Of a DNA stretch of 64,000 nucleotides, positions 10,581 to 23,323 are shown one piece after another (the stretch's first letter is position 1; every line of letters starts with the position of its first letter). The notes under the pieces were generated by a model. That model was not told the DNA's origin. It did not search any database and saw only the letters and a list, made by a program, of their open reading frames with translations. The translations under genes and the position numbers were made by a program. The stretch is from NCBI GenBank assembly GCA_004352715.1, contig SCFE01000111.1:1031656-1095655 (forward strand), written 5' to 3'. The stretch comes from Hofstenia miamia. Its lineage: Eukaryota > Xenacoelomorpha > Acoela.

Positions 10581-11891
10581 GTTAACAATGTTTTTTGCAC
10601 CTCGACTTATGCACGAAGTCCACTTATATAAACAGATCTATGGTACTGTAATCTTAGAAGTAATAATATGTGATAATGCACATGTAGGTACATTTAAGGT
10701 AGATCTTTGTGAGTTCATACTATTCTGGAGAAAAAATTGTTGTATTAAACATTCATGAAGATAGAAAAATACAACCGTATCTCTCTAAGGTTAATCTTTC
10801 TCAATATTTAAATAAATTTTACAGTCTCGTTAAAATTATGTGCAGAATCAGTAAAAACAACCTTATTAAAGTCAATCTATCTATAGTTAATTTTTCTCTA
10901 TAACTATGTTAATTTATTAGTCCCGTGATACAATTTACCTCTCTCTAATACTAGCGTTTTAAAAAATTGGACCAAATCTAATCCAGTATCAATTGATGTT
11001 TTGCACAACAAAAATACATTTTAAGACTTTAATTTCTCATTTTTTATTTAGATACATGTAATCAGAGGCGTCAAATCTATTAAAAATCAGTAGGCTAGAG
11101 GTTTGAAAATTTTCTTAAGTGAGCTCATCTAAAGATTTAAATATTATTGACCTTAAACTGATTCGGAATTTCTGAATTTTTTTTATCATTCCCTAAAAAA
11201 ATTTTAGCGCTCATAGCTGACGAACAAATAAAGATATGCAAAATCAGAGGTCATTACAGAATAATAAGTGTCTACTAATTCATTACCGTTTTAACACCAC
11301 GCCTGACCACGATCCCATTAAGGCATGCCTTTGCACGAATTTTCAAACCTCAATGCCTTCCAAGTCGCTACCTCTGATTTTGTATGTGACACACTTCAAT
11401 GGACATGGGAGGTCTATCTGCACATAAGGAAACAGTTCAATTTCGGGGTTGTTTCCATGTGCTCTTAGAATTACATGAAAGTTAGGCATGAATAGTATTT
11501 AAATCATTTTTGAAAAAGCCAAAATAATATAATTTAGTTCAACTTTTGACATTACGTTCGAGCACGTTCATAAATAGATGTAGACATGACTCATGAATTC
11601 CAAATTTCTTAAAAAAATTTGAAGAAAGTTATGGGGGTTAGGGTTAGTGTCTCCCAAAAATGGGGAAAACGCTTTTCCTTTTAAAAGAACAGCAGATGCG
11701 TTTAAGATTAATTACCCCTAGCAATTTCTTAAAATCTACTGTGGTTTCTACAAAAATATTTCAAACGCACACAACCTTGAAAAAAAACAGCAATAGAGAA
11801 GTGTCTCCATCTTCATTTACGTTTTAAAATTTTGATTTTGTTACGAGCCTTGTAGGCGCCATGACTTCTGATATAGACAGGGAGCTCCTTA
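10581..11891. other. AT-rich stretch with a GC-richer patch at 11240-11450
   Basis: The patch at 11240-11450 has an unusually high GC content for this window and short open frames on both strands, but no motif I know. CAGAGGCGT at 11064 resembles a hAT-type terminus; no partner end was found. The rest is unremarkable. Confidence 0.35.
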
Positions 11892-12102
11892 GTGGTCTTG
11901 TGTAGACTATTTGTCAAAAAAATATTTGAAGTTAGCTAATAACTTTGAACTCATGGTTATATGAGCCATAATTGTGGTAATATTTGAACATCAAAAAATC
12001 CGAAAATATATTGAAGTTTTCCAGTACATCAGGTACTGCAATGCAATTTTGTACAAATTTTCACAATTTCATTATTGCATATCCACTTACAATTTCCTAA
12101 TA
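11892..12102 (+). mobile_element. Mariner 3' fragment (second copy of the 13.9-kb family)
   Basis: This segment aligns with 14950-15162 of the mariner, starting with GTGGTCTTGTGTAGACTATT at the end of the transposase gene and running through its 3' untranslated region. It has scattered substitutions. It ends before the terminal inverted repeat. It is a truncated, older copy. Confidence 0.8.
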
Positions 12103-12868
12103 GCCCTAGAGAAAGGAGTTTGAAAATGTTGGAAAACTTTGTTATTTTAGAACGACAACAAACTGTTTAATGATAATAATTGAATGAAACTTTTGACTGT
12201 ATTTTTGCCATTTTGGGTAAAACTTTTCATTCGTTACGGTTTCTTTCATATTTAACATTTTTAAGTATATTTCACTGTTCAAGCTATTAGCTTAACAATT
12301 TAGAGGTTCGAATTGTACTAAATATTTTCGTCATTAATGAATGTAGTATTCTATTCATAATTGTTTCAATAATTCGTCGGAAGATGGCATTCGACTTATC
12401 TGTAAACATTTCTATTGTGAAAGCAGTGTACTTTTCAGGAATTTACATGTTTTAATTGATAAGTCATTTTATTATTTTAAACATATTTTCTGATTATCTT
12501 ATTTTACACTAGAAATTAATTTATGAATGGCCCTACTAAATTTTAAACGTCTTACACTGGCAGAAGGATATTAGCGGGCACCATAGCAGCATAATGTACC
12601 TTCACCCGGTTAGTTTTCTTTTTCTGAAGAAATAGGAAAATTTTGCAGTTCATTAATCAGAGACATAAGTGGAGCGCAATTCAGGAGTTGTAGCCCCGTT
12701 AGAATGTTCATGAGAAAACTGCAAATAAATGAAAAGAGTGATTTTCGAATTAAGGTAAATTACATTTTGTACTTCTAAAACGTCTGCACATGCTCTTACC
12801 TTGGTTTTATTTGAAATCTTACTTACAGTCAATGAGTTAACAGCTAACTGTTTGAGGGTATGATACTA

Positions 12869-13214
12869 ACTCAAAGATATTAATTCTTTAACAGTTTTGA
12901 ATAATTTAATTGAAACTTGGTGATATTGTTTGAGTTTTCATGCAAAAATAGAATAAATATCATATTTACAAGGTTCAACAAAAATTGAGCAGAGCAACCT
13001 GAAATATCTTTTAGTTCTTTGGTAAGTGAAGACGGTTTAGGGNACTCAAAGATATTAATTCTTTAACAGTTTTGAATAATTTAATTGAAACTTGGTGATA
13101 TTGTTTGAGTTTTCATGCAAAAATAGAAATATCATATTTACAAGGTTCAGCAAAAATTGAGCAGAGCAACCTGAAATATCTTTTAGTTCTTTGGTAAGTG
13201 AAGACGGTTTAGGG
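12869..13214. repeat. Tandem 174/171-bp duplication joined by a single N
   Basis: 12869-13042 and 13044-13214 are the same sequence with a 3-bp indel and one substitution, separated only by an N at 13043. This is the classic look of two overlapping contig ends or haplotypes that were not merged. Confidence 0.9.
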
Positions 13215-13886
13215 TATTTTTCGTAACCCAGACATTCAGCCTAATTAAATTGATTCTTGCATCTCGAAAAAAGCGTAAGCTGCCCTTACGTCCTTCTATA
13301 GAGTAGGTATTCATATTCAAACTTCAAGTCGATTTACATTCAGATTCAGAGAAAAAAATTGGAGCATTTTGGCGACGAACTGAATGCGCAAAATTTTTTC
13401 TATTATGGACATTCAACAATGACACTGCATTCTGAAAAGGAAGTAGCTTTTCTTGCTTTTTATGGAATGGTATATCTATTAGGTATTGCAAAATAAATTC
13501 TTTCATTTCCGTTTAACTCCTTTTTGTCACCATACAATACCCATTATGCTCACGTATATCAGTGTCCTCGTAATTCAATTGGTTCAGTAACGGCGTGTGC
13601 AATTGAATACAGGAATATCTTGAGCATTGGTGGAAACTTTTTACAATTCATTTTAGTCATTGCCAACCAGAAATACAGTAGTTAAATGTAGTTAAAAATT
13701 ATGTTGTTTTTCGCCAAAATTGAGGAATGGTTAAATATCCAAATGAACCTCTTTTCTATGTCAAATTTGAGTCGTTACGATGATGAATTTTAGGAATTTT
13801 TGAAAATCAATCAAAGGTGTGTTACAATATAGAATTTTATCAACTATTCATAAATGCGAATTTGGTGAATTTGGTCAGCTAAAATA

Positions 13887-15273
13887 CAGGGTGTGTCAAA
13901 AGTAACTTGACTTTTAAACTAACTAAAAAATTCATCTAATCGCAGATAAGATGATGAAATATTCCGTCATTTTATAACTAAAAAAAGGGAATTTATGTTA
14001 TGCATAGCCATTATGCATAAGACAGTTTTTCTATTACACCTGTCACTAAGGTGATAAGAAAATTTGAAAAGACAAAATCCTTGCACAATGCTACTAAATT
14101 AAGAAGACCATTGCTCCAAGAAGACTGGAAACCAAAGGTAATGTGTGCACTGAAAACTCTGCAAGATACAAATGTGCATGGACATGCGAGTTCTTCTTCT
14201 ATTGCAGCAGCTACTATAATTCCAAAGAAAAGCGTTTGTCGAATTCTTAAAGCATGTGGTATGCGGACATACAAAATTGCCCTACAACAAACTATCACTG
14301 AATCAGACTATCATCATTGCTTAATTTGCACAATGGATTTTAGCTAATGCTAATTTGCTCAATTATGTGCTTTGGTCAGATGAGGCCTATTTTTCTATTG
14401 ATGGAATGATCAACCATCGTAATTGTAGCATATGGGTGTCTGAAAACCCTCGGCAAGTAATAACAGAAGGCTTGCAACCTGAAAAATTATGTGTGTGGAT
14501 GGCATTCAGGCTAAATTATGGTGCTAAAGTCATTTTTCTTTCCGGGTACTGTAAATCAGGATAATTACACCAGTATGCTCCGTGACCATATGTTTCTACA
14601 ACTAAGACAGAAACGAAAAATGTAGTCTGTTATTTTTTAGCATGATGGTGCGCCACCACACTACTCCAAACAAGCCAGGGATTTCATCAGCACTCAGTTG
14701 TCAGCTGAGCGCGTCATTGGCAGAAGTTTTGGTCATGCATGGTCTACTAGATCACCTGACATGAGTCCACTTGACTATTATTTGTGGTCTGCTCTAAAGT
14801 CACGAGTATATCATACATACATTCCAGCCAACCTGGAAGATTTAAAAAGGAGGATCATACAAGAAGTTGATTCACTTAACATTTATGAATTACATCGAGC
14901 TGTCCAGAATATGATACCAAGATGTGAACTTACTATTGAGCAGAATGGAGTGGTCTTGTGTAGACTATTTGTAAAAAAATATTTGAAGTTAGCTAATAAC
15001 TTAGGACTCGTGGTTATATGAGCCATAATTATGGGAATAATTTGAACTTCAAAAAATTCGAAAATATATTTAAGTTTTCCAGTACATTAGGTATTGCAAT
15101 GCAATTTTGTACAAATTTTCACAATTTCGTTAGTGCATATCCACTAACAATTTCCTAATATATCTGTAATTTCCTTTATTAGAGTTTGTTTTTTCACATC
15201 TATTATTGTTTGGTTTCATATAAATAAAAAGTAATTGTAATTTGGAAAGTCAAGCTACTTTTGACACACCCTG
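13887..15273 (+). mobile_element. Mariner/Tc1-superfamily DNA transposon, 1387 bp, complete ends
   Basis: The element is flanked by TA on both sides (13885-13886 and 15274-15275). It starts CAGGGTGTGTCAAAAGTA and ends with the matching inverted sequence, giving terminal inverted repeats of about 29 bp with one or two mismatches. A TA target duplication is diagnostic for the mariner/Tc1 superfamily. Inside is a broken transposase gene on the plus strand. The length fits a single-gene mariner. The family appears again as a 3' fragment at 11892-12102. Confidence 0.93.
14021..15021 (+). pseudogene. Mariner transposase, disrupted
   Basis: The transposase would bind the terminal repeats and cut and paste the element at TA sites with an RNase H-fold catalytic triad. 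The N-terminal DNA-binding part (14051-14345) includes VIRKFEKTKSLHN and a helix-turn-helix end KKSVCRILKACGM. The catalytic motifs are WSDEAYFSIDG (first Asp, near 14378), HDGAPPHYS (second, 14641-14667) and SPDMSPLDYYLW (third, near 14755-14790). Frameshifts occur near 14345 and 14540, and in-frame TAG stops lie at 14623 and 14638. By my count 42 residues separate the second and third catalytic Asp, nearer to DD41D-type than to classical DD34D mariners. It ends VVI-stop at 15021. Inactive. Confidence 0.85.
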
Positions 15274-15275
15274 TA

Positions 15276-16095
15276 CATGTAATTTGACGCTGCTAACATC
15301 ATTCAGATTTTTTACAAAACAAGCGTCAAGACTATAATCAAGTTAGTTGGTTACATCAAATGCCGACCGACTTCTGAATATTAAAGCTTAGTTACATTAC
15401 ATAAACTTAATATTTTTTTTGCTCATTCAAATAACTATCTCTGCGGACCATAGGAAAACATACAGTTAAATAGTTAAAACCTGTTTTACGTAAGATTGAT
15501 TAAATGCTACAAATGAAGAAACCGAAAAAGTTAGCTCATAAACTATATTTTAAATGTATTGATTTCTTTCATTTGTCAGATAACCAAAATCAAACATGAT
15601 CGAACGAAAAGTGTAAAAAAATTTCTTTAAGATTACTTGCATTTAATAGAAAAACTTTAAGTGGCAGTCGTTTTAAAAATTTACTCAGTTCGGGGCATCC
15701 TTTCACTCACGCTTTGACGGGGACGCAGTCATGCATTTTACCACAGAGATCTTGGTCTTGATCAATTTGGCTACCAAAAGCAGAACAAACCCCTTTTGAC
15801 GCTGTCAAAACATTGAAAAATGGGCTCTTAAAATGCTACTTATCTCCACAGTTTTCAGATTCTTAAGATTATGGCAAATTTTTTTTTGATTCAACCAAGC
15901 AATCAATGTCGAGGCTCTGTCTAGGAGACATTCCACTATGACTGCACTCGATGTACACCACTACACTTTGAAAATTCGTCTTATGAATTTTGCAATTGAT
16001 AGCATGTCCAAAGTGGAAAGCGGTTGTTTATTTTTCGAAATGTAGAGTAGAACAGATCAGAGAGTACTGTTGTTTATTACAATTTTATTTAAATA
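15276..16095. other. Mixed AT-rich stretch with a GC-richer part at 15690-15960
   Basis: Broken coding-like frames occur at 15690-15960 but nothing recognisable. No gene called. Confidence 0.35.
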
Positions 16096-16974
16096 CATTA
16101 AGGTTTTCAGGTTTTGAGGTATGGGATCAGATATTACCTGGTACAACTCCCATCATTGTATCGAAGGTTCAATTGCTCTCGCTCCATAGAACACCCTGTA
16201 TCATATAACCCACATTGAAAGCGAGGTAATCGATAAATTATGCATTAATATCTCTAATTAAATGGACCACCCTCCCCTGCAATTTGTTTGATTTTGATCT
16301 TTTTTAAAATTTGAAAGGGAAATTTTTTATTTTATATGATTTGATAACACTAAATAGCATGAAAAAACGTTATATATAGTGCTATATATGAGTGGAAATT
16401 AAATTTTTTATTGATTATAATCATAATGTTTTTTATTTCATTACACATCAGAATCTTTCCTCAAATCAGAAATGTTTTTTATTACCAATCAGCAAACAGC
16501 TTTATGATCAAGTGACATGATACATGATCATTCCATTAAGGTTTTCAGGTTTTGAGGTATGGGATCAGATATTACCTGGTACAACTCCCATCATTGTATC
16601 GAAGGTTCAATTGCTCTCGCTCCATAGAACACCCTGTATCATATAACCCACATTGAAAGCGAGGTAATCGATAAATTATGCATTAATGTCTCTAATTAAA
16701 TGGACCACCCTTCCCTGCAATTTGTTTAATTTTGATCTTTTTTAAAATTTGAAAGGGAAATTTTTTATTTTATATGATTTGATAACACTAAATAGCATGA
16801 AAAAACGTTATATATAGTGCTATATATGAGTGGAAATTAAATTTTTTATTGATTATAATCATAATGTTTTTTATTTCATTACACATCAGAATCTTTCCTC
16901 AAATCAGAAATGTTTTTTATTACCAATCAGCAAACAGCTTTATGATCAAGTGACATGATACATGATCATTCCAT
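16096..16974. repeat. Two tandem copies of a 438-bp unit
   Basis: 16096-16533 and 16534-16974 are nearly identical at an offset of 438, differing at a few positions (for example ATATCTC against ATGTCTC). Each holds the word ACACCCTGTA, like a mariner 3' terminus with its TA. It is either a young tandem duplication or an assembly repeat. Confidence 0.9.
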
Positions 16975-17930
16975 ATAAATTTTCACATCAGGACCAGTGA
17001 GTGCACCAGATTTAAGTTTAACATCAGACTGATGTAGTTCATGCAACAATTCATTTCTTATTGACCCTATTTGACCTGGACAATTTTATGCTGATCAGAC
17101 CTGGAAGGAATGGACTTCCTCCCGCCTACTTAACTCTGGATTGGACTATGATATCAAAACAAAACTTTGCACAAATATTCTCAATATCAGCACCCTCACA
17201 TTCCAATGTTTAGAAATGTGATGCCATCATTATTTTTGATGACGTCCTCAAACATCAAAATTTGGGTATTTTTGAAATATATTAAATATTGGTTTTATCA
17301 TTGAAGCTAATAAATAATATTTTCTTGCATATTTTGCATAATTTTTCACACAAACAAAACCAAGTTTTTGCAAAACATTCGAAAACTGTGCCCCAGTTGA
17401 AAACATAAAATGTAGAGCTATTTACACAATTTTTATTCCGTAGTTATAACAACCATAAAAGGAAAGTCACAAAGTCTCATTACGAAAATTCTGGAACTCT
17501 GGTAAAATTCAAAGTACTATGGATCAAGAATTATTTTATCTAATAGAATATGAAATTTTGTTTGTATAAAATTAATAGAATGTGAAGTGGGATATTACGG
17601 TGCTGTGAGCTCCATTTCTGTGAAAGTTTCATTAATTTGAAATGGATGTGACATTCTTTCAAGTCGCATCGCAAAATAGTTCCGTAACTGATAGGAGCGT
17701 AATGCAATACCTAAAAATTTTCTATTAGTTGTTTTTCAGTGCAAAATGCATTAACTAAGGGAAAACAAAATATTTAATATTTATTTTGATAGCATTCTTA
17801 AAATTTCATTTGACAGACATTCTTTCTGCTGGTTAATATTTAAACGACTGCAACGCAAGGGTCGGACGGACATGGTGGAATGTACCTTGTCATGCTCTAA
17901 GCCCTCATTTTGATTCATTAAATCAGCCAA
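16967..17930. repeat. Copy 1 of a ~1-kb duplicated block (partner 56490-57596)
   Basis: This matches the 57-kb island closely but lacks 155 bp present there at 57023-57177, with the join at 17500/17501. A minus-strand coding-like segment near 16977-17065 is present in both copies; I do not recognise it. Confidence 0.9.
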
Positions 17931-17939
17931 ATTTGTAAA

Positions 17940-18065
17940 GAACAATGAAATGCATTTTCAGAATCCATTTTTTCAATATTTTGAACATTTCGCTGGGCAT
18001 CGCCCCGCTTTGTCATTCAAGTTTATCGCAGCTGAAATACTCCCGCACCCGATTTAGTTTGTTCT
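17940..18065. mobile_element. Diverged fragment related to the 43.8-kb MITE
   Basis: Contains TCGCTGGGCATCGCCCCGCTTTG, close to the interior of the 43825-44200 element (TCGCTGGGCTTCACTCCGCTTTT), and a further similar word near CTCCCGCACCCG. Terminal repeats are not preserved here. Confidence 0.45.
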
Positions 18066-19091
18066 TTACGTGAATAAGTATATTTGTAAACACCACAGTG
18101 CTATGTTTTCAGATAAGTTAGTAGTATTTTTCATTGCAAAAATAATTATTCTGCAAACCTTAAATTGTTTGCATATTTTAAAAGATAAAATATTATTTTA
18201 GATATCAGTTGGACTTAATCAATGTTCATTTACTCTCATCAATCATTCCTTAACTTATTTCATAGTGTGCTTTTTTACTCAATCAGACCTAATATATCTA
18301 TTAGCGCTAAGTTTTTTCCATGACTTTAGAAATTAAAATACAAATATATTTATTAAGAGTAGGTGTGGGTAACAAAGTTATTATTGTAGAAATATATATA
18401 AATTGTATTTATGAGCTTACCATTCCACTACAAGTGATATTGCAAAATACTTCTTGTTAAAGGGAAATTTTTAAGCAAAGAAAAATTACATTTAGTTGGA
18501 ATAATTGGATTATTTTTGTTTATATTATTAAAAATGTAGTAATTTCAAGAAAATTAATGTAATTTTCACCATGATGCACTTTTAAATACAACTTTTTTTA
18601 CTTCCCATTAGCAGATAATTCAAGTGAATTTTCTCAATTACGATAACCCTAAGCCTTACAACCTCTTTGAAATGTGTTGTCAAAAAACTATAACTGATAG
18701 TTTGAGGTCCCTTTGCATACAATAGATTGATATAATTGCCATGAAATTGACTCTTTTAACATATATAGTGTCATGGGACTATATTTGAAACGATCTTTAT
18801 AGAAAATGCAATATAGGTCTAACACAACAAAGCCTTGTTAGTTATTATAGCGTATTTTGCATTAACACTAGAACATTTTCAAAATATAATTGGCTTAATT
18901 CAATTACTGTTTAAATATAATAAGCTAAAAAATAAATTTGAAATGTTTAATCTATGGGCAACACCTGACATGTTATCCTAAATTACATTACAAATCGCTT
19001 CCCATAATTTATTAGAATTTTTTATGAAAATAAGATTTCTACCATTAAGCAACCGAAGAAACACTTTATTATAAGAAAACAATTTTTACGT
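18066..19091. other. AT-rich noncoding stretch
   Basis: No feature supported. Confidence 0.4.
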
Positions 19092-19821
19092 ATATTTATG
19101 AAAAAAAAATTCAAAATCAGTAGGAAAACTTGTGTTATAATATATTATAATATTGTAAGTACTCCTAACAAATAATTGAATTTAAAAAGAAAAACCCCGT
19201 GTAAAAAATACAAATCGTATTCAGTTTTATATATCTATGAGGGTGGAGTGTAATTTTGGCATGCTGCACCATTTTTTTAAATATTCTTTCTTTAGAAACA
19301 CACTGTATTGTCAATTATATTCTCATGTGCCTCTGCGCAAGTTGGCTGATATGTTCATTAGAGTAATTTTCATTTAATTATTTCACCTTATTTTGTGGTA
19401 TATAAAAATAGAATTTTGATTTTTGATGATTTAATAAAAATGTTAGTTTTGAACAGTTAGTATTAGTTAGATATTACTGACCTTTAGTTATAATTTTATG
19501 TCATAGCTTTGAAGATAATTACCTTAACTGATTTTTCAAAAACTATAATTTTTGGTATATTCATTGAGAAAAATAATATTTAGTGGTGTTCAAATATACT
19601 ACCATACTATTTAATTACCATCTTTCTTTCGCACAACTTCACATTTGTACGACTGCAGAAATCCACCAGTTTCCAATGAATTATTATCTTACTACTGTTC
19701 CTTCTAACTTTGGTAATCCTAGCTTTTCCACATGTATCTTGCTCTGCTATGCTTACTTTTTTCACTTTTTGTCCAATCTTTTTCTTGAATTTATTTACTT
19801 TCAATTGTGATCTCGTAGTGA

Positions 19822-19822
<1 letters not shown>
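19092..19822. repeat. Copy 2 of the ~730-bp duplicated block
   Basis: Partner of 5280-6008, again ending at a (TA)n tract, here followed by an 887-N gap. Confidence 0.85.
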
Positions 19823-19872
<50 letters not shown>

Positions 19873-20759
19873 NNNNNNNNNNNNNNNNNNNNNNNNNNNN
19901 NNNNNNNNNNNNNNNNNNNNNNNNNNNNNNNNNNNNNNNNNNNNNNNNNNNNNNNNNNNNNNNNNNNNNNNNNNNNNNNNNNNNNNNNNNNNNNNNNNNN
20001 NNNNNNNNNNNNNNNNNNNNNNNNNNNNNNNNNNNNNNNNNNNNNNNNNNNNNNNNNNNNNNNNNNNNNNNNNNNNNNNNNNNNNNNNNNNNNNNNNNNN
20101 NNNNNNNNNNNNNNNNNNNNNNNNNNNNNNNNNNNNNNNNNNNNNNNNNNNNNNNNNNNNNNNNNNNNNNNNNNNNNNNNNNNNNNNNNNNNNNNNNNNN
20201 NNNNNNNNNNNNNNNNNNNNNNNNNNNNNNNNNNNNNNNNNNNNNNNNNNNNNNNNNNNNNNNNNNNNNNNNNNNNNNNNNNNNNNNNNNNNNNNNNNNN
20301 NNNNNNNNNNNNNNNNNNNNNNNNNNNNNNNNNNNNNNNNNNNNNNNNNNNNNNNNNNNNNNNNNNNNNNNNNNNNNNNNNNNNNNNNNNNNNNNNNNNN
20401 NNNNNNNNNNNNNNNNNNNNNNNNNNNNNNNNNNNNNNNNNNNNNNNNNNNNNNNNNNNNNNNNNNNNNNNNNNNNNNNNNNNNNNNNNNNNNNNNNNNN
20501 NNNNNNNNNNNNNNNNNNNNNNNNNNNNNNNNNNNNNNNNNNNNNNNNNNNNNNNNNNNNNNNNNNNNNNNNNNNNNNNNNNNNNNNNNNNNNNNNNNNN
20601 NNNNNNNNNNNNNNNNNNNNNNNNNNNNNNNNNNNNNNNNNNNNNNNNNNNNNNNNNNNNNNNNNNNNNNNNNNNNNNNNNNNNNNNNNNNNNNNNNNNN
20701 NNNNNNNNNNNNNNNNNNNNNNNNNNNNNNNNNNNNNNNNNNNNNNNNNNNNNNNNNNN
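19823..20759. other. (TA)n tract followed by an 887-N assembly gap
   Basis: TA repeats run from 19823 to 19872 (with one G) and then N to 20759. Open frames spanning it are artefacts. Confidence 0.95.
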
Positions 20760-21196
20760 AACGTTTTTTCTAGTTATGTTTACCTTAACGGCAGTGTGCG
20801 ACGGTTTCGTTAAGTTAAGGTTTTTTTTATGACTGATTTTGACAATATGTAAATAGAATTTGTATATAAATTAATAAATTTGCATAAACAAACTGTAGAA
20901 ATTACCATGCAAATCAGGTGCAGGCAGTGTACTAAAGAAGCACCTATAAATTGCGAATAAACCATTTAGCACATTTTTGAGTAAATCCTTTACGTGATTA
21001 AGTTAAGAGTGAATGTTTGGAGGAGTTGCTACTTACTCCTTAATGAAAGCGAATTTGAAAGCACATGTGAAACTACTGAACAACAGCGAACAAATTGTCC
21101 ATCTAGCAGGTACTCCAATCCATTTATACATTTTAATTCACTGCTTTTAAAATCTGATGAAATATCTCATCATTCGAATGCAATGCTAGTAACTGA

Positions 21197-21300
<104 letters not shown>

Positions 21301-22163
21301 GAACTGGAATCTACATGTATATGTAAATAGAAATAAACAATTGTCAAAATGAAGCAAATTTTAATTGTTTAATGGTTAAAATACAGAATTTAAATAGCTT
21401 CTTGAGACTGCCTGCATTGAAAAAATTCATTTGTTGCCATTTCAATAAATCCACATCAAACATTATTTGTAATTCATTATACCTCTTCACAAGAATTTTA
21501 ATCTTTTTCATTCAATCCATGGGATTTCTTTGATGACAAATCTTGCTTTGTAGAACATCATCTGTTGAAGGATCATTATTTGCCTTAAAAGGATTGGCAC
21601 CTGGCTATGACAGTAGTTAGTGTTAATGGAACATTTACTTTATTCAGACCTGAGTAGCATTGAAGGAAAATCTAATTGCAGTTCTGAAGCTATTTCAAAA
21701 TAATTTCATACAATAAATTTTTTGAGACAAAATTAGGCTTCATTCCAAATCTTGTTTAATTAATTCCTGAGTATTGCATTGAATCGTTTGCTTACTATAT
21801 ATTTGATCAATTTCTCACCAAGTTAAATTATATATATATATATTGTACAATCGGGACCTTTTATGCAAAATAATTCCCACGCACTTCATCTCGCCGCCGC
21901 AAATAGTCATCTCTCTATCATTTATGCTAATTCTTTCTCCATTCCCGCGCATACTCATCTGCCCTTTGGCACTAATCGCCACGTATTCTTATATGTAACT
22001 GGAGTTCATATTCACAGTAGTTATTCTAGTTTGTTATACCTGTTTGCTACTCTAAATTGTTTATGCCAAAACAGTTCTATAGGATGTTTTGCCCGAATGA
22101 GAATAGATACTACGCTATCACTATGTTTTTGCCCACTCTTAGGGCCAACTATGATGATGCTAG

Positions 22164-22186
22164 TATATATATATATATATATATAT
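22164..22186. repeat. (TA)n microsatellite
   Basis: Precedes the first copy of the 22188-22314 duplicated flank. Confidence 0.9.
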
Positions 22187-22187
22187 G

Positions 22188-23145
22188 TGTAATATCCTCT
22201 GTGGATTGCATTCTTACTAAGGTTGCTGGATTGGATAAAATACTGTCCAACATATGCTGATGTTTTCGTTCATTATATGATCAACATTTTCATGAACAGT
22301 TAGAAAAATTTCCANTATATATAATTTAAAAAATGATAATAGCATTACACAATAAGATATACAAGAGCTACAATAAACAAATAAAATTTACTTAATATAA
22401 ATAACAAAAAATTATAATTTTACAAAGTAAAATTTTGCCAGCCCATATATAACATTACCTAATTTCTAAAACGTGCTAGATACGTGAAAAATGAAAATGA
22501 AGGAATTTGTAAATCTATTTAGAAATTTATAAATGTTTTAATGTTATTGTTCAGCTAAATTCCCAACATGCATAACTATTCCAAATTAAAAACAAAAAGT
22601 TGTAAATATTATTTCACTCTTCAAATCTTTGCAGTTAAGAACATAAATTTTCCCAAAAAGCATTGGTATTGTGTTCGATTCTTACATTTCATTACAATAT
22701 GCAAATAAAAGTAAAATAATTTCTTAAAATTAACAATAAAATATATCCGTAAAATTATTGGATGTCAATAAAGACTCCACAGTACATAACAATTCCTCTA
22801 CATCCAATTAACATAATTGAAAGTAAGTTCAAAAGAATCCATTTTCATTATGAAATATTATTTTACAAGTTGCAAATATGTTTTGACAACAGCTAATAAC
22901 TCTAGTGCTTTTTCAGTAAGAACAAAATGCTAGGATGTTTAGACATTAGGTCGGGCATTACTTACATAACTAACTTTATACATTTCATTCTATGATACGC
23001 ATTAGTTTGGCTTTTTCTCAATTCTTTCTCCACTGCGCATTAGGAGTATAAGTTTTTCTTCAAGGTCAAACAATAAAACTTGGTACTTATCCAAGGCTCT
23101 ATGGCATAGCATGTATTTTATAATTCAACACACTTAGGTTATCTT

Positions 23146-23195
<50 letters not shown>

Positions 23196-23323
23196 TGTAA
23201 TATCCTCGGTGGATTGCATTCTTACTAAGGTTGCTGGATTGGATAAAATACTGTCCAACATATGCTGATGTTTTCGTTCATTATATGATCAACATTTTCA
23301 TGAACAGTTAGAAAAATTTCCAC
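22188..23323. repeat. 125-bp direct flanks around a misplaced-looking 0.88-kb insert
   Basis: The word beginning GTGTAATATCCTC occupies 22188-22314 and again 23194-23323, with one substitution. Between them lies a single N (22315), then a block (22316-23193) whose two ends match the edges of the gap at 38.7-39.5 kb. The arrangement suggests a contig placed inside a (TA)n join rather than a transposon, because a 125-bp target duplication would be unusual. Confidence 0.85.
23150..23193. repeat. (TA)n microsatellite
   Basis: Right edge of the 22316-23193 block; the same preceding sequence occurs at 39516-39617. Confidence 0.95.

Noticed and set aside
22188-23323. Transposon with a 125-bp target duplication
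   Set aside because: No known element makes such long duplications, and the block ends match a gap elsewhere; misassembly is simpler.
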